Of a stretch of DNA of 64,000 nt, positions 52,935-61,574 are shown in pieces. The stretch comes from Sphingomonadales bacterium. Its GTDB lineage: Bacteria > Pseudomonadota > Alphaproteobacteria > Sphingomonadales > Sphingomonadaceae. Numbering within the stretch: position 1 is the stretch's first letter; the number at the start of each line of letters is the position of its first letter. The notes under the pieces are model-generated. The model was not told the DNA's origin. It did not search any database and was given only the letters and a program-made list of their open reading frames with translations. Made by a program: the position numbers and the translations under genes. The stretch spans positions 1-64,000 of the forward strand of contig JAGWMZ010000010.1 in assembly GCA_028871475.1 (NCBI GenBank), given 5' to 3'.

Positions 52935-53864
52935 CTATGCCGGAAGGTGGGGGAGGCGCTGGGCAAGCGGCATGTCGCGGATGAAGTCGACAAAGGCCCG
53001 CAAGGGCGCCGGGAGATGGCGGCGCCCCGAATAGTAGAGCATGGGCCCCGAAAAGACCTCGTCCCAATCCTCCAGCACGCGTTCCAGGGTGCCATTATCC
53101 AGCGCCGGGCGCAGCCAGTCCTCGAAGAGACGCACGATGCCCAATCCGGCAATCGCGGTTTCCAGCAGCAGGTCGCAGGCCAGGCCGGGCTCGACCAGCA
53201 GGGGCCCCGCAGGATCGATGCGAATGACCTCGCCGTCGCGCTCGAACTCCCAGATGGCGGGGGTGCCGCTGGAAAAGCGTAGCCGCATGCAGGCATGATC
53301 GAGCAGGTCGCGCGGGTGCCGGGGCCGCCCGCGCGCGGCCAGATAGGCGGGCGCGGCGGCGGTGATGATGCGCTGTTGGCGCGGACCGATCGGCAACGCG
53401 ATCATGTCCTGCTCCAGCCGTTCCTCATAGCGGATGCCGGCGTCGGCTCCCGAGGCGAGGATGTCGACGAAGCCATCCTCCACGCTCACCTCGACGCGGA
53501 CCTGCGGGAAGGCTTTGAGAAAGGGCGGCAGGATCGCGGGCAGCACGGTGCGCGCGACATTGGCCGGCACATTCAGCCGCAGCGTGCCGGCGGGCTGGTC
53601 GGTGGCGTCCTGCGCGGCGTCGATGGCGGCCTCGATCTCTCCCATCGCCGGGGACAGGCGGGCGAAGAGCCGTCCACCCGCCTCGGTCAGTGCGATGCTG
53701 CGGGTCGTGCGATGCAGCAGTCGCAGGCCCAGACGTGCTTCCAGCCGGCGCACAGCCTCGCTTATCGCCGAGGCCGAGCCGCCCGACAGCCGCGCCGCCT
53801 CGCGAAAGCCACCGGCGCGCACCACCGCCATGAAGCTGGCCAGATCGTCGAGAGGCAAGGACAT
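52935..53864 (-). CDS. LysR-family regulator
   Basis: 309 aa. LysR winged helix at residues ~1-60 (DLASFMAVVRAGGFREAARL, SASAISEAVRRLEARLGLRLLHRTTR) and a substrate-binding domain (GTLRLNVPANVARTVLPAIL, VEVSVEDGFVDIL, ASGADAGIRYEERLEQDM), the pattern of the large AaeR/CrgA-like branch that regulates oxidoreductases. It is divergent from an aldo-keto reductase gene with a 104-base gap, so it probably regulates that gene. Confidence 0.9.
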   Translation of the reverse strand: MSLPLDDLASFMAVVRAGGFREAARLSGGSASAISEAVRRLEARLGLRLLHRTTRSIALTEAGGRLFARLSPAMGEIEAAIDAAQDATDQPAGTLRLNVPANVARTVLPAILPPFLKAFPQVRVEVSVEDGFVDILASGADAGIRYEERLEQDMIALPIGPRQQRIITAAAPAYLAARGRPRHPRDLLDHACMRLRFSSGTPAIWEFERDGEVIRIDPAGPLLVEPGLACDLLLETAIAGLGIVRLFEDWLRPALDNGTLERVLEDWDEVFSGPMLYYSGRRHLPAPLRAFVDFIRDMPLAQRLPHLPA

Positions 53865-53968
53865 TGTGCGTAATTCCGTACAGGTCGTTTCGAATGCGCC
53901 GGCTTATCGCGCGGCGGGCAAAAGTCCATATCGGTGCGAGCAAGGCTCACGATCCATGGAGACAACGT

Positions 53969-54832
53969 ATGACCAATCTAGCCAAGGCCGGTTCCTTCCG
54001 GCTTGGAGACACCACCGTCAACCGCATGGGGTTTGGCGCTATGCAACTCGCCGGGCCGGGCGTGTTCGGGCCGCCAAGGGATCGCGGCGCGGCCATCGCC
54101 GTGCTGCGCGCCGCGGTCGATAGGGGGGTGAACCATATTGATACCAGCGATTTCTACGGCCCCCACGTCACCAATCAGATCATCCGCGAGGCGCTTTACC
54201 CTTATGCCGAGGATCTGGTGATCGTCACCAAGGTCGGCGCGCGGCGGGGGGCGGATGCATCCTGGCTGCCGGCGCAGAGCGTGGCGGACCTGACGGCGGC
54301 GGTGCATGACAATCTGCGCAACCTTGGGCTGGAACGGCTCGATGTCGTCAACCTGCGGCTGATGGGCGATATTCACACACCGGCCGAAGGATCCCTGGCG
54401 CCCCAGTTCACCGCGCTTGCCGACTTGCAGCGGCGGGGGCTGATCCGCCACCTCGGGCTCAGCAATGTAACGGCGAGGCAGGTCGCCGAAGCACAGGCCA
54501 TCGCACCGGTGGCCTGCGTGCAGAACCTCTACAACCTTGTCCAGCGCGAGGATGATGCGCTGGTCGATGCACTGGCGGCACAGTGCATTGCCTATGTTCC
54601 GTTCTTTCCGCTGGGGGGCTTTACACCGATCCAGTCGGATGGCCTGTCTGTCATCGCGCGCGGGATCGGGGCGACGCCGATGCAGGTGGCGCTGGCATGG
54701 CTGCTGGCCAGGGCGCCGAACCTGTTGCTGATCCCCGGCACGTCGAGCGCGGCGCATCTGGCCGAAAACTGCGCGGCGGCCGATCTTGAACTGTCAGCCG
54801 AGACGCTGGCGGCGCTCAACGCCTTGGTGTGA
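53969..54832 (+). CDS. Aldo/keto reductase
   Basis: 287 aa, NADPH-dependent (by family). Motifs: VNRMGFGAMQLAGPGVFG, HIDTSDFYGPHVTNQIIREAL with the catalytic Asp and Tyr, LVIVTKVGARRG with the Lys, and IPGTSSAAHLAENCAAADLEL near the end. The catalytic His region appears as RLDVVNLRLMG, with no His: the usual VxLHxxD/E is NLRLMGD here, a possible change in the tetrad. Divergent from the LysR gene. A perfect hairpin overlaps its stop. Confidence 0.85.
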   Translation: MTNLAKAGSFRLGDTTVNRMGFGAMQLAGPGVFGPPRDRGAAIAVLRAAVDRGVNHIDTSDFYGPHVTNQIIREALYPYAEDLVIVTKVGARRGADASWLPAQSVADLTAAVHDNLRNLGLERLDVVNLRLMGDIHTPAEGSLAPQFTALADLQRRGLIRHLGLSNVTARQVAEAQAIAPVACVQNLYNLVQREDDALVDALAAQCIAYVPFFPLGGFTPIQSDGLSVIARGIGATPMQVALAWLLARAPNLLLIPGTSSAAHLAENCAAADLELSAETLAALNALV

Positions 54833-54870
54833 CAGGGGGAGGCGGGGGGCGCAGCGGCGAGCCCCCTGTC
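54831..54870 (+). terminator. Perfect inverted repeat overlapping the aldo/keto reductase stop
   Basis: Nine-base arms GACAGGGGG and CCCCCTGTC with a G-rich 22-base loop begin inside the TGA stop codon at 54830-54832. No T-run follows, so it may act with other factors. Confidence 0.55.
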
Positions 54871-55092
54871 AACGAGGCGTTCTGTAGCGTGCAAGACAGG
54901 TCTTGCGGATGAGGCCGGGCATGTTTCGGCCGTGACGACGCATGCCCTGTAGAGCCCCGTTGCATCCCGGTGATTTTCTGGCCACTCTTCCGGCATGAAC
55001 AAGTCTTTTACAGAACAACCAGCACGCCCGGCCATGAGGTCTGACCGATCGCCGCGAGCCGATCATCTGTGCCAGGGCGGGAGTCGGTTGCC

Positions 55093-56109
55093 ATGAGTTT
55101 CGTGTTGCGTTCGGCCCGTCCCGATGATGTGCAGGCCATCTATGAAATGGCCAAGATCACCGGAGGCGGCTTCACCAACCTTCCCGCCGACCGTGCCAAG
55201 CTCGAGGCCAAGCTGGAAGGCGCGGCGCTGGCCTTTGGCCGCAGCGATGACATGCTGGGCGAGGACATCTTCGTTTTCGTCCTCGAAGACATGGCGACCG
55301 GCCGGGTGCGCGGCACGTGCCAGATCTTCTCCAAGATCGGCATGACCTGGCCGCATTACAGTTTCCGGCTCGATTCCTTCACCCATTACAGCCGCGAGAT
55401 CGACCGGGCCATCCGTGTTGAAATGCTGACCTTCGTCACCGATCACAATGGGTGCAGCGAGGTGGGCGGCCTGTTCCTGCATCCATCGGAACGCGCCGGC
55501 GGGGCAGGGGCGCTGCTGGCCCGCAGCCGCTATCTCTTCATGCGCCGGCACCGCGCCCGCTTTGCCGACCGCACCCTGGCCGAACTGCGCGGCGTGATCG
55601 ACGATGCCGGGCGCGCGCCGTTCTGGGATGGCGTGCTGGGGCGGTTTTTCGGCATGAGCTTTCAGGAGGCCGATGGCATCAAGTCGGTGCGCGGCCTTCA
55701 GTTCATTGGCGATCTGATGCCCAAACATCCGATCTATACCGCGATGATCCCCGATACGGCGATGGCGGTGCTGGGCGTACCGCATCCCTCGGGCCGCGCT
55801 GCCATGCGCATGCTGGAAAAGGAAGGCTTCACCTATGAGCGCTATGTCGATGTGCTCGATGGCGGGCCGACGATGACCGTGGCGACCGACCGGATCACCA
55901 CCCTGTGCGATGCGCGCGAGGATCAGGTGCTTGAGCTGTTCGAAGGCGCCGGCGGCGATGAGGCCTTGATTGCGACCGGTCGGCTCGGCGCCTTTCGCGC
56001 CACCTATGGCCGGGTCCGCGCCATGGAGGGCGGTATTGCTCTGGATGTGGCGGCGGGCAGGGCGCTGGGCCTGTGCGCCGGCGAGACGGTGACCCATGTC
56101 GCGCGCTGA
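55093..56109 (+). CDS. astA: Arginine N-succinyltransferase
   Basis: 338 aa, the usual AstA length. The enzyme transfers succinyl from succinyl-CoA to L-arginine, first step of the ammonia-producing arginine succinyltransferase pathway. Family blocks: FVLRSARPDDVQAIYEMAK, EDIFVFVLEDMATGRVRGT, EVGGLFLHPSERAGGAGALL and FWDGVLGRFFGMSFQEAD. The later genes of the pathway (astB, astD and others) are not in this window. The start at 55093 is the usual family start; a longer in-frame start at 55069 is less likely. Followed by a 2-oxoadipate dioxygenase/decarboxylase gene. Confidence 0.93.
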   Translation: MSFVLRSARPDDVQAIYEMAKITGGGFTNLPADRAKLEAKLEGAALAFGRSDDMLGEDIFVFVLEDMATGRVRGTCQIFSKIGMTWPHYSFRLDSFTHYSREIDRAIRVEMLTFVTDHNGCSEVGGLFLHPSERAGGAGALLARSRYLFMRRHRARFADRTLAELRGVIDDAGRAPFWDGVLGRFFGMSFQEADGIKSVRGLQFIGDLMPKHPIYTAMIPDTAMAVLGVPHPSGRAAMRMLEKEGFTYERYVDVLDGGPTMTVATDRITTLCDAREDQVLELFEGAGGDEALIATGRLGAFRATYGRVRAMEGGIALDVAAGRALGLCAGETVTHVAR

Positions 56110-56201
56110 GCTATCGTCCCGCCCGGCATCAGGGCGCGGCACGCGCCATGAACCCGCAGCGACCGCAATCGCGCGAAATGAACCGGTGAGAGGTAACACC
56201 C

Positions 56202-57596
56202 ATGTCGCATCCCGCATTCGTCTCGCCTGACGAGATCCGTTCGCGCTTTTCCGATGCCATGTCGCGCATGTATCGCGAGGAGGTCCCGCTTTATGGCGAA
56301 TTGATGGACATCGTCCGCACGGTCAACGCCCGCGTGCTGGCCGATCATCCCGAGGCCGTGTCGGCCACTGAGCCTGATGCCGATGTGGCGCGGCTGAGTT
56401 CGGAGCGTCATGGCGCCATCCGGGTCGGCACGGCGGAGGAATTGCGGCTGGTGCGCCGGGCCTTTGCGGTGATGGGCATGGAGCCGGTGGGCTATTACGA
56501 TCTGGCCGCGGCGGGCGTACCGGTGCATTCCACGGCCTTTCGCCCTATCGCGGAAGAGGCGCTGCGTCGCAGTGCCTTCCGCGTCTTTACCTCGCTGCTC
56601 CGGCTGGACCTGATCGAGGACGAGGCGCTGCGCGAAACGGCGCGCGCCACGCTGGCGCGGCGGCGCATTTGCAGCGAGCCTGCCATCGCGCTGATCGAGC
56701 GCGCCGAGCGCGAGGGTGGCCTGCGCGAGGCGGATGCCGCCGCTTTTATCGAGGAAGTGCTCAAGACCTTCCGCTGGCAGAGCGAAGCGCTGGTCGATGC
56801 CCCCACCTATCGGCAGCTCAGCGAAGCGCACCGGCTGATTGCCGATGTGGTCTCCTTCCGTGGACCGCATATCAATCATCTCACGCCAAGGACGCTCGAC
56901 ATCGATGCGGCGCAGGCGGAGATGCTGGCGCGCGACATCGGCGCCAAGGCGGTTATCGAAGGCCCGCCGCGCCGCCAGGTGCCGATCCTGCTGCGCCAGA
57001 CCAGCTTTCGCGCGATCGAGGAGAAGATCCGTTTTCAGGGCGATGGGGAAGGGGCCGGCGGCACCCATACGGCGCGTTTCGGCGAGATCGAGCAGCGCGG
57101 CGTCGCGCTCACCCGCAAGGGGCGCGCGCTTTACGATGCCTTGCTGGAACAGGCGCGTCAGCCGCAGGAAGGCAGCTCGGGTGATTACGACGAAAATCTG
57201 CGCAGGGCTTTTGTCGCTTTTCCCGATACGCTCGAGGCGCTGAGAGCGGGCGGTCTGGCCTATGTCCGCTATGCCGTGACACCCAAGGGCCTTCGCGAGG
57301 GCAGCGGCGAGGGGAGCCTTGAAGACTGGCTCGCGCGCGGTCATGTTGTGGCCGAACCCATCACCTATGAAGATTTCCTGCCGGTCAGCGCGGCGGGCAT
57401 TTTCCAGTCCAATCTGGGGGATGGCACGCATCAGGCCTATGCCGCCTCGCCCGAGCGCGCGGCATTCGAACAGGCGCTTGGCATCCCCGTTCACGATGAA
57501 TTTGCGCTTTATGAAGCCCTGTCGCGCGCTTCGCTTGCCGTTGTTCGGGAACGGCTTGGCCATCCAGCCTCAGGCGCACACGAGGTCCATAGCTAG
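56202..57596 (+). CDS. hglS: 2-oxoadipate dioxygenase/decarboxylase (DUF1338, HglS-like)
   Basis: 464 aa, cytoplasmic. This family converts 2-oxoadipate to D-2-hydroxyglutarate with Fe(II) and O2 in lysine breakdown, as shown for Pseudomonas putida HglS. His70 (RHGAIRV), His226 (GPHINHLTP) and Glu295 (RFGEIEQRG) fall at or next to the metal ligands I recall for HglS (His70, His226, Glu294). It starts 92 bases after astA on the same strand and is followed by the BlaI operator. Pairing it with astA suggests arginine and lysine catabolism lie together here. Confidence 0.9.
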   Translation: MSHPAFVSPDEIRSRFSDAMSRMYREEVPLYGELMDIVRTVNARVLADHPEAVSATEPDADVARLSSERHGAIRVGTAEELRLVRRAFAVMGMEPVGYYDLAAAGVPVHSTAFRPIAEEALRRSAFRVFTSLLRLDLIEDEALRETARATLARRRICSEPAIALIERAEREGGLREADAAAFIEEVLKTFRWQSEALVDAPTYRQLSEAHRLIADVVSFRGPHINHLTPRTLDIDAAQAEMLARDIGAKAVIEGPPRRQVPILLRQTSFRAIEEKIRFQGDGEGAGGTHTARFGEIEQRGVALTRKGRALYDALLEQARQPQEGSSGDYDENLRRAFVAFPDTLEALRAGGLAYVRYAVTPKGLREGSGEGSLEDWLARGHVVAEPITYEDFLPVSAAGIFQSNLGDGTHQAYAASPERAAFEQALGIPVHDEFALYEALSRASLAVVRERLGHPASGAHEVHS

Positions 57597-57620
57597 AGCG
57601 AAAAAGAGGCTTGCAAGGGC

Positions 57621-57650
57621 GCTACATTTGTAACATGCTACAAATGTAGC
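57621..57650. promoter_or_regulatory. BlaI-type operator: perfect 12-base inverted repeat with two TACANNTGTA boxes
   Basis: GCTACATTTGTA (57621-57632) and TACAAATGTAGC (57639-57650) are perfect inverses around ACATGC. Each half carries a box of the TACANNTGTA type; the second is a full palindrome CTACAAATGTAG. It lies 20 bases before the BlaI-type repressor gene, the classic place for autorepression. Confidence 0.8.
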
Positions 57651-57669
57651 GAGACTCGAGGAGAGGATC

Positions 57670-58062
57670 ATGACGCCCAAACTGCCCCGACGCGAACGCG
57701 AGGTTTACGAGATCCTCTGCGCCGCCGCCCCCATCACCGCCGCCGCCGTGCGCGAACGCATGGCCGATGCGCCGGGCTCCTCGGCGGTGCGCACGCTGCT
57801 CAGCCGACTGGAGGGGCGCGGGTTGGTGGCGCATGTGGAGCAGGATGGCACCTATCTCTACAGCCCCACCCAGGCGGTCGAGCAGGTGCGCGGATCGGCG
57901 CTCAGCCAGTTCGTCAAAACCTTTTTCGAAGGCTCCGCGATCAGCGCCGCCACGGCCCTGCTGGGCATGTCGCGTGAGGCTGACGCGCAGGAACTGGCCG
58001 CACTGGAGGAGGCACTGGCCAAGGCCCGCGCCCGCGCCGCTTCGCGGGAGGAACGGCCATGA
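57670..58062 (+). CDS. BlaI/MecI/CopY-family transcriptional repressor
   Basis: 130 aa. N-terminal winged helix LPRREREVYEILCAAAPITAAAVRERM, SSAVRTLLSRLEGRGLVAHVEQDGTYLYSP is the BlaI/MecI fold; the C-terminal helical dimer region follows (LSQFVKTFFEGSAISAATALL). GAGGAG lies about 5 bases upstream. It is coupled by ATGA to the M56 membrane protease that would cleave or inactivate it on signal. It is likely to repress itself through the dyad at 57621-57650. Confidence 0.93.
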   Translation: MTPKLPRREREVYEILCAAAPITAAAVRERMADAPGSSAVRTLLSRLEGRGLVAHVEQDGTYLYSPTQAVEQVRGSALSQFVKTFFEGSAISAATALLGMSREADAQELAALEEALAKARARAASREERP

Positions 58063-59759
58063 ACGCTGCGCTGCTGGGCGGCCTGGCCGCGCAATCCACG
58101 CTGGCCGCGCTGGCGGCCCGTTCGACGCTGGCCGCCGCGCTGGGGCTGGGCGGGCTGTGGCTGCTGCGCCATCGCTCGCCGCTCGACCGGGCGGTATGGC
58201 TCAAGCTGGCGCTCGCGCTGCTGCTGGCCATGCCTTTTTTGCCGCGCCTGCACATCCCCATGCCGGGCCTCTTGGCCCAGATGATGGCGCCCGCGCCGGC
58301 CACAACCGTCCCGCCGGTGGTTCTGGCCGCGCAGGCCGCGCCACGGGCCGCCGTGGCACCCTTTGCCGCCACCCCTGTTTCCACCACCCGAGCCCGGCCA
58401 GCCCTGTCCTACCGGTCGCTGGCGCTGATGGCCTATGGGGTCGGTGTCGCCGCGCTGCTGGCGCATTTGCTGCTCGGCCTTGCCCTGCTGCGTCGCTGGA
58501 CCGCCATGGCGCATCCGCTCGATGAGCCATTGTGGCGTGCTGCGCTGCGCGCCTCGGGCGCCCCTGATGACGCGCGTCTGCTGGTGAGCGCGCGGGTCAA
58601 GGCGCCGCTCAGTTGGGGTCTGCGCCACCCTGTCATTCTGATTGACCCGGCCAGCGCCCGCCGTCCCGCCGATGCCTCCGCCATTCTGGCGCATGAGGCC
58701 GCCCATATCGCGCGGGCCGACTGGCTGGCGCTGATGGCGGCGCGAGTGGCCGTGGCTCTGTTCTGGTTCAACCCGCTGGTCTGGGTGCTGGTACGCGCGC
58801 TGGTCCAGCATTGCGAGGAAGCCGCCGACGCGCGGGCGCTGGTTCGCTGCGCCCCTGCCGACTACGCCGAAACGCTGCTCACCTGCCTTGCCGGCCGCGA
58901 CGCGCGGGGCGGGCCCCATGCGGTGCCCGCCAATGGTATGGCCGCCGGCCATGGGCTGACGCGCCGGGTGCACCAGGTGCTGGAGGTGACGCCGGGCGCG
59001 CTGCTGCGCCGGTCGCGCGGGGTGCTGGCGGGGATGACGGGGGTGGCCGTGCTGGCCGTCGCCGCCTCGCAGGTCAGCTTCGCCCGGGATGAGGGCGACG
59101 CCGCGCCCACCCGTGGCAAGACCACCCGCATCGTCCACCCAGACGGCACGGTGGAAACCCGCCAGCGCGCCGCCAATGGCGACACGATGGTCGATGTGGT
59201 GGGCACCGATGGCCATCGCACCCGCATCCGCGTTTCGCGTGCCCATGGCCACAATGTCTCGGTGGTCAGCTTTGGCCCCGGCGATAGCGCGCCCGGCCTG
59301 CCCCCTGTGCCGCCCGTGCCACCGGTTGCGCCCGTGCCGCCGGCACCTCCGATGGCGGCAGTGCCCCCTGCACCACCGGCACCTCCTCTGCCGCCCGCGC
59401 CGCCCATGGTCAGTGGCGATGATGAGGGTGATGCCCCGATGTCACCGGCCTGGATCGCCCATATCCGTGAGCAGGCTCTGCGCGAAGCAAGCAAGGCCAG
59501 GGCCGAAGGTCTGGCGCAGGCCGAGATCGGCCGGGCCCAGGCCGAGGCTGCCCGCGCTCAGGCCGAACGGGCCCGGGTTGATGCCAGGGCCATTGCCGAG
59601 AAAGTCCGCCGGCAATTTCTGGCGCAGGCCGACCAGATGCGGACCGAGGCCCGCGCACAGGCCGACATCGCGCGTGCGCAGGCCCGCGCCGCCAGCGAAG
59701 AGGCGCGCGCTCAAGCCCGAGCCGCCCGCCACGCCGCCGCTGCGAGCGATATGGATTGA
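58059..59759 (+). CDS. M56 (BlaR1-type) membrane metallopeptidase with unusual C-terminal tail
   Basis: 566 aa. Several N-terminal membrane segments (residues ~10-65, 120-145), then the zinc site HEAAH at 212-216 and downstream Glu (HCEEAADARAL), and a last membrane anchor near 305-325. No penicillin-binding sensor domain follows. Instead there is a Pro-rich segment (~405-440, PPVPPVPP-type) and a long Ala/Arg/Glu coiled-coil-like tail rich in QAEAARA motifs (residues ~455-565). It probably cleaves the BlaI-type repressor when its unknown signal is present. Last gene of the pair; two strong hairpins follow. Confidence 0.88.
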   Translation: MNAALLGGLAAQSTLAALAARSTLAAALGLGGLWLLRHRSPLDRAVWLKLALALLLAMPFLPRLHIPMPGLLAQMMAPAPATTVPPVVLAAQAAPRAAVAPFAATPVSTTRARPALSYRSLALMAYGVGVAALLAHLLLGLALLRRWTAMAHPLDEPLWRAALRASGAPDDARLLVSARVKAPLSWGLRHPVILIDPASARRPADASAILAHEAAHIARADWLALMAARVAVALFWFNPLVWVLVRALVQHCEEAADARALVRCAPADYAETLLTCLAGRDARGGPHAVPANGMAAGHGLTRRVHQVLEVTPGALLRRSRGVLAGMTGVAVLAVAASQVSFARDEGDAAPTRGKTTRIVHPDGTVETRQRAANGDTMVDVVGTDGHRTRIRVSRAHGHNVSVVSFGPGDSAPGLPPVPPVPPVAPVPPAPPMAAVPPAPPAPPLPPAPPMVSGDDEGDAPMSPAWIAHIREQALREASKARAEGLAQAEIGRAQAEAARAQAERARVDARAIAEKVRRQFLAQADQMRTEARAQADIARAQARAASEEARAQARAARHAAAASDMD

Positions 59760-59766
59760 TCATTTG

Positions 59767-59842
59767 ACGGCGCGGTGGGGCAGGTCTGCCCACCGCCCAA
59801 CCGCGCCGTTGGCCCGTCCGGTCTCCACCCCCCGGACGGGCC
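59767..59842 (+). terminator. Tandem strong hairpins after the M56 gene
   Basis: First arms ACGGCGCGGT (59767-59776) and ACCGCGCCGT (59800-59809), with an inner GGGCAG/CTGCCC. Second arms GGCCCGTCCG (59811-59820) and CGGACGGGCC (59833-59842). Both perfect. Together they should separate the BlaI/M56 transcript from the UrcA gene. Confidence 0.75.
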
Positions 59843-59980
59843 CCCGCTAAACCACCTTTTCACCGCCCATTGCCGTGCTGCCGCGTCCCCCTGTGCTGAC
59901 GGGCGTGATGGCGTGTGCCTGCCTGATGTCCGAGCCCAGGACATGTTTGCCCCCCAAGAAACCTTGTCAGGAGAATGACC

Positions 59981-60352
59981 ATGACTGGTATTTGCTGCTC
60001 CATTTCCCGTTCCACCATGCTGGCTGCGGCCATGCTGGCGCTGTCCCCCGCCGCCCATGCGCAGGGTGCCGACCCGGATATTGGCCGGGCGCCGCAGGTC
60101 GCGATTGATCTTGCCGGCGTCGATCTGACGACGCCCGAGGGAGCGCAGGCCGCGCGCCACCGTATCAGCGGCGCGGCATGGGTGGTGTGCAACCAGCCAG
60201 ACGTGCCCGACCCGCTGCATCTGGCGCGTCTGGCCTGTGTCAACCGGGCCCGCCTGCAAGGCTACCGCCAGCTGGCCGAACTGCAGCAGCACGCATTGGC
60301 CCGGCGCGCGCAGCCAGCCAGTCGCGGCGACCACGCCCTGACGCGGCGATAG
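59981..60352 (+). CDS. UrcA-family exported protein
   Basis: 123 aa. AGGAG seven bases upstream sets the start at 59981. A signal peptide (to AHAQG near residue 27) is followed by VAIDLAGVDLTTPEGAQAARHRIS, AAWVVCNQPDVPDP and LARLACVNRARLQGYRQLAELQ, the pattern of the UrcA family: exported, two conserved Cys, function unknown. A second member is at 61575-61964. Confidence 0.8.
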   Translation: MTGICCSISRSTMLAAAMLALSPAAHAQGADPDIGRAPQVAIDLAGVDLTTPEGAQAARHRISGAAWVVCNQPDVPDPLHLARLACVNRARLQGYRQLAELQQHALARRAQPASRGDHALTRR

Positions 60353-60378
60353 GCTCGGTCTCGCTTGAGCCGGGCGTA

Positions 60379-60413
60379 GCGGCCATGGCCCCTTCGGAGG
60401 TGGTCATGGCCGC
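60379..60413 (+). terminator. Inverted repeat after the first UrcA gene
   Basis: Nine-base arms GCGGCCATG and CATGGCCGC with a 17-base loop, 27 bases after the stop. It could end the UrcA transcript. Confidence 0.5.
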
Positions 60414-60476
60414 TGTGCGATGATCTGTGCCTTTTCATGACTTGATCATGGCCCCCGGCGGGTGTCAAAGGGGCGC

Positions 60477-60866
60477 ATGGATGCCCACACACGCACGATA
60501 ATCGCCGCCGCCGCCTTTGCCTATGTGACAGGCAGGAAGGTGGCGGGCCTTTATGACCATGCGGCGGGGCGCGATGTGCCCATAGCTGCAGAGGTTCGCG
60601 GAGCCCAGCTGCAAGGTTTCGATGGCGATCGCGGGGTGCGGTTTGGCGGCGCGCTGCCCGAGCTGCATGATGCGGGCGATCAATCCTACGTGTCCATTGC
60701 CATGGAGGGGACGCAGATCCACGGGTTTGATCGCCGCACGGCCAGCCATTACCGCGCCGAGGTGCGCGATGGCCTCGTCCAGATCTTCGATCATGCCGAG
60801 CAGGCGTGGTTCAGCTATGACATTCAGGATGCCGAGGCCGCGCAGGCCTATCATCGCGGGGCCTAG
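60477..60866 (+). CDS. Small conserved cytoplasmic protein of unknown function
   Basis: 129 aa from the ATG at 60477. It reads as repeated beta-like hairpins with similar blocks: VRGAQLQGFDGDRGVRF, EGTQIHGFDRRTASHY and RDGLVQIFDHAEQAWFSY. No catalytic motif or signal is evident. The internal similarity suggests a small beta-structured protein, but no family is recognised. The ribosome site (AGGGGCGC) is weak. Confidence 0.6.
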   Translation: MDAHTRTIIAAAAFAYVTGRKVAGLYDHAAGRDVPIAAEVRGAQLQGFDGDRGVRFGGALPELHDAGDQSYVSIAMEGTQIHGFDRRTASHYRAEVRDGLVQIFDHAEQAWFSYDIQDAEAAQAYHRGA

Positions 60867-61574
60867 GCCTGGCACCCGCCAATGCCCTGATGCAAAAGCC
60901 AAAGGTCAAAATTCGCGCGGAATGTGATCGAAGCATCATTTGGATAAAATAGCGATGTATGAAATAATATTTGCCGATCCTATTGTTATCATGCTCATGT
61001 ATCTAAGAATAATTTCTTCATTTTGGTAATTTCCTAAATTACGACGATCAATATAAGTACCGCTTTGAAAAATTTGACTGACATATGAGCGTCACCTGAC
61101 GAGTTGATCAGGCGATCAGCCTTTACAAGGGAAATCCCTCATTGCGCTGTCTGGGCATTGAGCGCAAAGCGCTCCCGCTCCGAAATGGACAAGGGAGTCG
61201 CAGTCATGGCCACCCCACCTCATCCCCACCTGACGCTCCGGTACTGACCCGCTACCTTCCTCTATGGCCGTTCAACTCACGCCGGACATATCCGTCTGGT
61301 CGATGATGTTGTTTCGTTTTGTCGCCAGCTGAACAGTCAACACGTTGTCGCAATAACCCGCGGCATGTGGCCATGCGCGTGCCTGGCAGAAACGGGGAAA
61401 GCGGCGCTCTGGCAGTCAGTCATGCGTTGTTGGCAAGAGAGGCTGACTGACCTTGCACCGGACGATAGTGTCACGATCCGCAGCTTCGAGGCATCGCTTG
61501 GGACCATCGCAGCCACGGATGACATCAACAGGCAGGATGATCGATGCCATGCTGTCTCGCTTGGGGGACGGACA
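60867..61574. other. Long non-coding stretch with an AT-rich island (about 60900-61130)
   Basis: About 700 bases. The first 230 are clearly AT-rich against the surroundings. It contains short dyads such as GAGCGC-AAA-GCGCTC near 61158-61172. A possible frame from 61365 (upstream part of the second UrcA frame) has no family pattern. No gene is called; it should hold the promoter of the UrcA gene at 61575. Confidence 0.45.

Noticed and set aside
57605..57660. CRISPR-like repeat
   Set aside because: Only one dyad with a 6-base centre is present; no repeating unit and no spacers.
60900..61130. AT-rich small RNA or riboswitch
   Set aside because: No conserved riboswitch pattern or convincing hairpin-terminator was seen; it is only described as an AT-rich intergenic stretch.
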